Part shown: positions 56,707 to 64,000 of the stretch, piece after piece
Layout: each line of letters begins with the position of its first letter
How positions within the stretch are numbered: position 1 is the stretch's first letter
Assembly (NCBI GenBank): GCA_034766995.1
Contig: CM068315.1
Span: 19,516,510 to 19,580,509 of the forward strand
Source: Acanthacorydalis orientalis
Lineage: Eukaryota > Arthropoda > Insecta > Megaloptera > Corydalidae
Direction: 5' to 3'
Length of the DNA: 64,000 bases
Made by a program: the position numbers and the translations under genes
Notes under the pieces: model-generated
Database searches by the model: none
Seen by the model: only the letters and a program-made list of their open reading frames with translations
Told to the model about the DNA's origin: nothing

Positions 56707-57329
56707 TAACTGTTTTAACCCATTCGAGAGGAAAGATTTCTTATAAGATGATCCCCAGGAGCGATCATTCTTTTTTGTTTATGTTGAAAATTTAGAAAAG
56801 AGAAAATGTTTGGAAGGTGGGAAAGTAACAACGTAGACATTTTTCATACAAATCAGATGATGACACACCGCGTGCGTCGTTGGCTATTCAGCATTTTTAT
56901 ATCACGAAGGACCAATGACACACCATGTGTGTCGTACATATAAAAAAAACATAATTAAAATGGAAAACAATATTTATTTCCAAAACACTAAATAAATATA
57001 AAAACAGTTTAAATTCAGTAATAAAAATTAGAAGATAACCGATCAATAAAAATTAACAAAAAGAAATACAGAAGTAATAAGTACTTATAATATTTAAATC
57101 ATAAAAAAATAATTTTTGTTTTATTTGTGGTAATTCTTGAAACACTCTCCCAAACACAATTCATGATTATTTTCACAAGCAGGACAAAATTAATTGGTCA
57201 CTTTTTTATACGATTACGGTAGCATTGTTTGCAAGTATTTGTATTTTGTTATTTTTGCCTTCAGACAATATTTCAGGTAGATATTTCGATATTTTTGAAT
57301 TAGTAGGTAAATTATCTTGGGAAGGTTCA

Positions 57330-57374
<45 letters not shown>

Positions 57375-57490
57375 GTCTTCACATTCCATATCGTTATCAT
57401 TATCCTATATAATCATTTTTTGATTTTTTTTTAATTACTTTGAAACAAAAAATCCTAACATCCATCGACATTGTTCATATATATACATAC

Positions 57491-57527
<37 letters not shown>

Positions 57528-57660
57528 TCGTCTTCACATTCCATATCGTTATCATTATCCTCTAAAATCATTTTTCGACTTTTTTTCTGTTACTTTGAAA
57601 CAAAAAATCATAACTTCCATCGACATTCCCTGTGTCCCGATAGTGCTGATCGAAGGTTTC
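56707..57660 (-). pseudogene. piggyBac-like element remnant with Cys-rich tail
   Basis: Begins after TTAA with cccattcgagaggaaag, a piggyBac-like end. Minus-strand coding near 57119-57340: QDNLPTNSKISKYLPEILSE, then, one frame over, CKQCYRNRIKKVTN, FCPACENNHELCLGECF, KNYHK-stop: the C-terminal Cys-rich zinc-binding domain of piggyBac transposases (CxxC...CxxC...C...CF..YH). Further upstream (57527-57650) a Glu/Asp-rich segment (KMILEDNDNDMECEDEI) may be the acidic N-terminal region. The DDE core is missing and (TA)n arrays at 57340-57371 and 57477-57527 interrupt it. 56860-56935 has two copies of gacacacc/gtgtgtcg, as in piggyBac subterminal repeats. Confidence 0.65.
57370..57640. repeat. Direct duplication of ~105 bp
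   Basis: 57372-57476 (cttcacattccatatcgtta ... tttgaaacaaaaaatccta ... catccatcgacattg) is repeated at 57532-57632 with few changes, separated by (CATA)n/(TA)n. Confidence 0.85.
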
Positions 57661-57869
57661 TCATTTTTGGGTCTTAGCTTGAAACCAATAAAAAATATTT
57701 TTCCTACACCTTTAACTTTTACTTATTAACTTATATAAATGACCTTATTTCCATGGTCAGTTTTTTACTACTAACTGATAATATAAATTCGTATCAAGAC
57801 ACATACGTGTATCATTCATCTTTTTGACTAGGTACTGCATTACATACCTGGTTTGTAATGTGTCTCGAA
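57661..57869. other. Short spacer, no call
   Basis: Right boundary of the piggyBac-like remnant was not found here. Confidence 0.4.
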
Positions 57870-58384
57870 TAGGTTAAGTGATCCAGAACTGATAGGTGAT
57901 TAACGCTTAACTTTTGTGCAGGCTCTCGAATTATTGTGCGTGGTTCTAATTGAAATAATGCCTTCAGTTGGTCGTTATGAACTGAAAAAGGACGTCCGCA
58001 ACATTGTTCATCTTCAAGGCTCTCGTCTCCAGCCACGGAGATAAGACACACACACATACCACAGTTTAAAACCACCATTGCACAGTACATTCCTTAAGAG
58101 TACCCACACCAAAAGCATCGTTTAGTTTACGAGAAGTTTCTTTACCACCCATTTTGAACTCATATAAAAAGTTGCTCTTATTTGCTTGTTTTCCATCTTT
58201 AATTCAATATCCCAATTTGGAGCAAAAATTATAAAAAAACCGCAGTCGATGTTACCGAAATACAGATCGATAAATGCACTTTAAAATGATATTAACATGA
58301 ATACGATGAAATAACACTTTCATTGAAAAAATTAAGGTTAGAATTCAGAAGACGAAGACCGCAATTATTTTCCTACCAACTTAA
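57870..58384 (-). mobile_element. HTH-only mariner derivative, 3' truncated
   Basis: The right end cctaccaacttaa before TA (58385-58386) is the 5' terminus, followed inward by the shared leader. Coding on the minus strand: GDESLEDEQCCGRPFSVHND, QLKALFQLEPRTIIREPAQK, LSVNHLSVLDHL. About 35 bp including a cacacaca tract near 58045-58070 replaces codons for the FRAGD region. The 3' terminal 60 bp are missing. Confidence 0.82.
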
Positions 58385-58410
58385 TATTTTTATACGCCAT
58401 ATGAATAATT

Positions 58411-58413
<3 letters not shown>

Positions 58414-58455
<42 letters not shown>

Positions 58456-58643
58456 GCTCATAGAAATGATTTTTTTGCGTAGAAATGTTTTTAATAATCA
58501 AGGTAAGCCTATTAGAGAAATCCCAATGATTTCCCATGAATTTTAAATCTCACAAAATCACAGATTTTGTTAGGGGGGTGGAACAAAACAACCAGGGGGA
58601 AAATTTCCTTTTGACCCATCTTTAACTATGAGCCTGTATGTAT

Positions 58644-58706
<63 letters not shown>
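58414..58706. repeat. (TA)n arrays around a hAT-type MITE copy
   Basis: (TA)n at 58414-58453 and 58647-58706. Between them 58455-58640 is a diverged reverse-orientation copy of the MITE at 28813-29082 (shared: cacagattttgtta/taacaaaatctgtg, ttctacgc, ctcatagaaatg). Its right end gagcctg matches the caggcc-type terminus. Confidence 0.7.
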
Positions 58707-58709
<3 letters not shown>

Positions 58710-59149
58710 TATTGTAAACTGAAAAAAATATCATTATAGATTATTATCTAGATTTTTTGGGTACATTATATGTCGCAAATAACTTGATAGCTACAATACT
58801 ATGTATTGTAATTTGAGTTATTTTAATATAAAATTATTTCAAATTTATCTCTTCGGGATTTATTTCAGTGTATTATAAAATATCACCAAAATACATTTCT
58901 CTTTCTTAGAAAAGTATTAATTTTTATAATAGGTAGAGATACTAAGGTTTTGTCATTTGAAACTCTAAATTCACTTTTATAAGACTGTCGATATTTTTGC
59001 TATAAAAAACTGTGTAGTATATTTGTTTGAAATTAATCGACGTAGGATAATTTTGTTTCAACATATCGTTATTTAGAAGAACATTTGAAAATAACTTATC
59101 ACCAGATATATTATTATAAACTTTTGTCACTGTAGCTAAATTCAACTTC
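58707..59149. other. AT-rich spacer, no call
   Basis: Short open frames only, without motifs. Confidence 0.45.
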
Positions 59150-59285
59150 ACAAATTAGTATTTCACTTCTCTCACAAATTATAAAAAAATCTGATTAAAA
59201 ATGTTCAATCAATTATTGTTGTTAATTTTTTATTGTTACATATGCGTATTTTTATGGCGACAGCATTATCTTTAGAATACTAAGA
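59150..59285. repeat. MITE-like family, one arm
   Basis: Contains cacaaattataaaaaaatct, gattaaaaatgttcaatcaa and gcgtatttttatggcgacag; same family as 10290-10440. Confidence 0.5.
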
Positions 59286-59559
59286 TACAGAAAACTCTAA
59301 TATTAGATCTAACTTCGTCATGAAAATTTATAATCGCAATAATTATTTCCTCGTTTAGATTTCTTACTGTTAGTTAAGTAATTAATTCCTGTTTTTGTAT
59401 ATTTTAAACTATTTGAAAATGGCGTTTCAAATATAAAAAATAACTCAAGGAAAGAGAAAAAACATCTAGATAATAACAAAGAAAATAGTATACACATCGC
59501 CAATCTTAAAATGATTTTGTTCAAAAATTAGAAAAAAATACTAAGGTAATTTAAAAAGT
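59286..59559. other. AT-rich spacer, no call
   Basis: Nothing recognised. Confidence 0.4.
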
Positions 59560-61190
59560 TCGCGACCTGGCGCGACAAACTCCGTAGGTGCGGAAACAAT
59601 GCCCTTTGGGAAATGGTAAGGCAACTGAAATCTGTCAAGGACCCACCCATTACACTCAATACGAATCTCGGATTGGCAACGTCTGCCCAGGAAAAAGCTG
59701 AAGCTTTAGCTAATGCTTTCCGTGCTGCACACAGAGCATCCCAAAGCATTTCAAATCCTAAGACTACTAGACGGGCTCAGAATGCGGCCTATGACTTATG
59801 AAATCTACAGCCGTCCAGCAGTGACATCTACCCTGTGACCCGTTTGAGCGGATCATCAGGAATCTAAAGAACAGAAAATCTTCGGGCTGGACGGTATTGT
59901 GTATAGGCACTTCAAGTCACTGCCGAGGAAAGCCATTGTGCAGATTAAAAATCCGCTCAATGCTGCACTCAAGATCACTCACTTCCCGGAAAACTGGAAA
60001 ATTCCCAAGGTCATTCCTATCTCTAATCCAGGGAATCCAAAAAACATTCCGGGCAACTATTGACCGATCAGCTTATTATCCTCGCTCAGCAAGATCCTTG
60101 AGCGAGTGATTCAAAAGCGACTCCTAAAACAGCTGGACTCGCATAAAATCATGTCGGAGGAGCAGTTTGGCTTCAGAAGGAAACTATCCACGACTCACCA
60201 ATTGGATAGAATCACTGAGGATGCCATTCATCGGATGAAGAAAAAGAGAGCTACTGTCCTAGTCACCCTTGACAGAAAAAGATTTTGACTCGGTCTGGCA
60301 TGATAACCTTATCGCCAAACTCCTTTGTTTCCAAACCTCTATCTATTTGGCCAAAATCATTCAAAGCTCCTTAGTGGACCGCCACTTTTTCGTCCAGGTG
60401 GAAGAAGCTAAATGCTCAATCAGACCAATCCTGACGGGAGTACCTCAGGGGAGTGTTCTGGAGCCTCTACTGTTTATATCCTATCTGCATGACTTCCCAA
60501 CCCTTCCTGGTGATGTCAACGCTGCGTATGACGCAGATGACACTGCCCTCTATATCTAGGAGTATTGAAAATCTATCTACAAGGCAGTCTCTACGATGCA
60601 GATGGCCCACAATGTAATTTTTAGATATATGAACAGGAACAGAATCAAAATTAATAAAGACAAAACCGAGGCGATTGTCCTTCGGCAAGGTCTTCGGGGA
60701 AAATTTAGTCTGCATATCAACCATCCTGCTCCATCATCCCCACCAAAAACTGTATTAAATACCTGGGGTGATGCTGGATTCTCAGTTAAACTATTCCACA
60801 GCAGCCCTGGATCGATTGCAGAAGGTGAGGACAGCACGTTTCCGACTCGCAAGACACGTCAAGGATACTAATGTGCCTATAAAGGTGCGGGTGCTGGTCT
60901 ATAAAACTTGCATCCGCTCTATCCTGACATATGCTGTTCGGCGTGGTCGGGAACATCAACGACTAATTGAGGAAGCCTACAGGTCTTCCAAAACATGAGC
61001 CTTAGGATGATTTCGCGATTCCCCAAGAACACCAAAATTGACGATCTGCACAGCTACTGGAATGTGCTTACCATTAGGCAATACGCCCGAGTTATCATCA
61101 ATATGACCAGGGGGGAATATCACATCATTCAAATTCCCTTGTCAGGAAGAGAAGGGACTTGAGTCTGCAGCCGTCTTTAACGAAGGCGGC
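59560..61190 (+). pseudogene. Jockey-clade LINE reverse transcriptase, 5' truncated
   Basis: In shifting frames: TWRDKLRRCGNNALWEMVRQ, ATSAQEKAEALANAFRAAHR, GLDGIVYRHFKSLPRKAIVQ, ITHFPENWKIPKVIPISNPG, PISLLSSLSKILERVIQKRL, IMSEEQFGFRRKLSTTHQLD (RT fingers), VLVTLDRK/DFDSVWHDNLI (first catalytic Asp block, frameshifted), ILTGVPQGSVLEPLLFISYL, ADDTALYI (active site, with an extra residue before it), NRNRIKINKDKTEAIVLRQG, GVMLDSQLNYS (KYLGV block), RTARFRLARHVKDTNVPIKV, LRMISRFPKNTKIDDLHSYW. Order and motifs are those of Jockey-type non-LTR elements. The endonuclease domain and ORF1 are absent. About six frame changes and several stops. It is GC-richer than its surroundings. Confidence 0.88.
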
Positions 61191-61527
61191 TAAGAAGACG
61201 CGGCTCCCGGAGGAGTGCGAGTTGTAGTGCGTGCCGTGCACAAGTGACAGTGACACAATCTAAAAATAGTGTAACACTGGTTAATAGTGAAGCAGTGTGG
61301 TGCAGTGGCAAGACACCACAGTGACATAACTCGTGCTAGTGACAACACAAGTACGAACATTTTATTAGACATATCGGGCTTCGGCCATCTAGTTTTAAGT
61401 CTTAGTTGTAAGATAGTTATAAGTTTAAAAATTGTCCTGGCCGATTTTTAAATTTTACGGGTTGCACACAGTCCACAGTATGTAATCCCTTATTTTTATT
61501 GTTTACCACATATTTGGAACTTTGTGT
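61191..61527 (+). mobile_element. Probable 3' untranslated part of the Jockey-type LINE
   Basis: GC-richer sequence continues to about 61370 (aagacgcggctcccggagga, gcagtgtggtgcagtggcaa), followed by ttaagtcttagttgtaagat, resembling the 3' tails of Jockey elements. No clear poly-A end was found, so the boundary is uncertain. Confidence 0.45.
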
Positions 61528-62059
61528 GTGGCTTCATTTTGACGAGTCTACCACACTTTTCCTCTGCGAAAATTCTCGGTAACGCTGCGTTTTCAAATGC
61601 GTGATTCCGAAACATGTCAATTTTATAATGTTACATAATGCAATGATCACATACTTTTTTGCAGTGAAATTGAAAGATAATTTGATAAAAATACGAAACA
61701 AAACTTGATCTTCAGAAACAATCCGGCGATCGATAAGTCTACCGCCTGCTACATGTCGAAATAATGAGGTTGTGTTTTGTGATTGCCATAGGTTTAATTT
61801 TTGCAAGATTGTTTAATAAATAAATGTCATTTTTACGATAGCCGGTATGATGATTACCACGTGTCGGTCAAAAATCACACGTGATAGATAAGTATATTTT
61901 ATCACCGAATATTGCCGTGTCCGACAAAATATTGTGCCGTATTGCCAGTCCGACAAAAAAAAACGCGTTTGAAAAACGCGAATCATGCGTTTGAAAACGC
62001 AGCGTTACCGAGAATTTTCGCACAGGAAAAGTGTGGTAGACTCGTCAAAATGAAGCCAC
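61528..62059. mobile_element. MITE, 532 bp, with 80-bp inverted ends
   Basis: 61528-61607 and 61980-62059 are inverted copies with 77 of 80 positions identical, starting gtggcttcattttgacgagt. The centre is non-coding AT-rich DNA, apart from internal repeats next to the right arm: three variants of gtccgacaaaat (61862, 61919, 61950) and repeated gcgtttgaaaaacgc. No convincing target duplication was found next to the arms. Superfamily not assigned. Confidence 0.88.
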
Positions 62060-62415
62060 TAATGAAGTTTCAGATATGTGTTAAACAATAAAAATAGGGG
62101 GTTACGTACTGTGGACTAACAATACAAAAACAGAAAAACAATACAAAAAACATAAAAAATACAAAAATTACTGACAAAATCATTTTAACACCTAGGAGAG
62201 GTAACGAATACACAACAGATACATTATGCATAAACTTGTATTACGTAACAAACTAAATATCAATAAAGTCATTATTCTATTCTATTCTTTCTGCAGTTGT
62301 TATGATACCAATATTATAATTTTTCGTGTAACTTCGGGTGTCATCGTTAATAATAATTTTATACAAAATGTCTACACGTTTTTTGTTCAATTTTTTGTTT
62401 AATATTTTGTCCATT
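62060..62415. other. AT-rich spacer, no call
   Basis: Contains aatacaaaaa-type short repeats at 62118-62165. No other signal. Confidence 0.4.
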
Positions 62416-62452
62416 ATATATATATATATATATGTGTGTGTATGTGTGTGTG

Positions 62453-62504
<52 letters not shown>
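62416..62504. repeat. (TA)n-(TG)n-(TA)n microsatellite
   Basis: TA arrays interrupted by tgtgtgtgtatgtgtgtgtg. Confidence 0.95.
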
Positions 62505-62507
<3 letters not shown>

Positions 62508-63368
62508 AAGTAATTTTTATTTAAAAATAATTAACTTTATTCCAAGAATTTATTCCAACTTACGAATAAATCATTGCTTAAATAAGAGGGGAGAAATATA
62601 ATGTAAGAATATAATAAGAAAAAAAAATAATAAAGTTAATATTCTTTTCAAATCAGTGTACGAATATATTACTGATCGCAATTAATAATAAATTATAAAT
62701 GAAAATATTTAAACTTTGTCTCAAAGTAATTAAAAGTATATTTTATTGTATAAAAAAAGAAGCATGCTCCTTCTGCCTATCTTGTTATTGTTATCTCAAA
62801 TAATAAACACGTTTTCTCTCTAGTCGCTGACAAAATATTAGCAAAGGGCGTTTATGATGTTATGAGAAGTTTAATATGTCATTTGTATGAGAGTTCCAAT
62901 ACATTAATTAGCGAGTTAGGGAATTTGATTATAGCAACTTGCATTATCAATACAAATGTCCGAAATTAGTATTAGTAGATCCCGAGGTTAATCGTATGAA
63001 CCTGTCTCGATCAACATATTCAGCTGATTTGGTGTTAACCAACAAGACTACATTGTTTTATCTGTAGCTATCCAATTCAGTGGCCTTTCACATTTATGAC
63101 ATACGATAAAGTAAAAAAAAGAAAAAAAACAGTTTACAACCTATTAGTGAAGTACTAGTCATTAGCTTCGTGCCCGGCACTTAGTAGTGGATTCACTGCA
63201 TTTCCGTGGGGAGTAATACTTATGGTGGTTTACTCACGTCACGTATATCAAAAAGATGGTAGCATTGATCACTTTATATAATCCTTTCAAAAAGTATTAA
63301 TTATTATTAAACAGCTCTTTAATATTTTTCAACACAATCTTCCTTATTTCATCTTTTTAATAAAATTA
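62505..63368. other. AT-rich spacer, no call
   Basis: No feature recognised except an A-run near 63111-63130. Confidence 0.45.
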
Positions 63369-63944
63369 TTAGGTTGGTAGAAAAATAAATGAAGTTTATA
63401 ACCTTCAAGTTCATATACATTTTTCACTTTTTTTCATTTTTCTAGTTGTTGTAAGTGGTCCAAAACTATTAGATGGCTAACGTCTAAGTTTTGTGCAAGC
63501 TCTCAAATTGTTGTGGGTGGTTCTGATTCAAGTAACATCTTAAGCTGGTCGTTATCAACTTAAGAAGAACGCCCGAGACCTTCCTCTTCTTCAAGGTTCT
63601 CGTCCCCAGCACGAAATTTTTGGAATCACCATTGGTATCGTATGTTCTTTAGCAGTACCCACACCGAAAGCATCGTTTAGTTAACGAGCAGTTTCTGCTG
63701 CTTTACCATCCGTTGCGAACTCATACAAAAAAATTGCTCTTATTTGCTTGTTTTCAATGTTTAATTCCATAGCCCAATTTGAATCAAAATTAAATTAAAA
63801 CCAAAGTCGATGTTATCAAAATACAGACCGAAAAATTTACTTTAAAATGATATTAACATGAACACGATGAAGTTAAACTCATTGAAAAAAAATATTGTTA
63901 GAATTCATAAAATAAAAACCGCAATTGTTTTCCTACCAATCTAA
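63369..63944 (-). mobile_element. HTH-only mariner derivative, 576 bp, both ends present
   Basis: Left terminus ttaggttggtagaaaaataa after TA (63367-63368) is the 3' end; the right terminus gttttcctaccaatctaa is the 5' end. The minus-strand sequence between encodes a decayed mariner HTH domain (relatives: LNDAFGVGTVKERT, GDESLEDEEGRGRP, HNDQLKALVES), then jumps to the 3' terminal segment after the HLK codons, with about 30 bp more linker than the 20586 and 22201 copies. No catalytic domain. Confidence 0.85.
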
Positions 63945-64000
63945 TGAATTATTGTCCTAATGTTGTACGTATTTTTTTATTTACATAAGTATAAAGAAAA

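Noticed and set aside
57477..57527. CRISPR-like regular repeats among the (CATA)n/(TA)n tracts
   Set aside because: Simple microsatellites; no conserved direct repeats with unique spacers anywhere in the window.

Overview
The window is strongly AT-rich eukaryotic DNA. The combination of Tc1/mariner, piggyBac, P-element-like/THAP, Penelope-like, RTE and Jockey elements, long (TA)n arrays, GT-AG introns of 64-91 bp and one tRNA gene points to an arthropod, most likely an insect; I cannot name the order. It is not bacterial: no operons, ribosome binding sites or dense coding are seen. Almost every recognisable protein is a transposase or reverse transcriptase, and nearly all are broken.

Layout. 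0-5 kb: a DUF4817-family transposase tail, a Penelope-like RT remnant, a widely spaced inverted repeat and the first mariner end. 5-10 kb: (TA)n arrays, a local duplication and diverged tandem repeats. 10-24 kb: a full-length dead mariner, a piggyBac-type MITE, a probable first exon of a host gene on the minus strand (14.2 kb), a pogo/Tigger-like derivative, a second mariner, a fold-back element, and several short mariner derivatives that keep only the helix-turn-helix (HTH) part of the transposase, one of them split by a solo LTR. 24-29 kb: a pogo/Tigger derivative inside (TA)n, an RTE LINE tail, three more mariner lineages and a hAT-type MITE. 33-35.3 kb: the most gene-like locus, a minus-strand THAP/P-element-like gene with five exons that splice cleanly into one open frame, then a sixth exon with a nonsense codon and a frameshift. 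35.4-43.5 kb: two adjacent perfect hairpins with the same loop, an RTE LINE joined to a mariner, a young mariner, a pipsqueak-HTH pogo-like fragment, and a GC-richer open frame of unknown nature. 44-52 kb: a composite mariner with two 3' ends, tRNA-Lys(CTT), a pogo-type MITE, a GC-richer promoter-like stretch, a piggyBac C-terminal fragment and a second DUF4817 transposase. 52-64 kb: a candidate solo LTR, a short tandem repeat, a mariner lacking two catalytic residues, a piggyBac remnant inserted at TTAA in a mariner end, a Jockey-type LINE, a MITE with 80-bp inverted ends, and a last HTH-only mariner derivative.

How it fits together. This looks like an intergenic or intronic transposon graveyard. 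Mariner derivatives have lost complementary parts: some keep only the DNA-binding domain, one keeps only the catalytic domain, one keeps both ends but not the middle. Nested insertions (LTR in mariner derivative, piggyBac in mariner end, pogo element in (TA)n) give a relative order of events. Possible host features are few: the tRNA, the 14.2-kb exon, the THAP locus (which may be a decayed transposon) and three GC-richer stretches.
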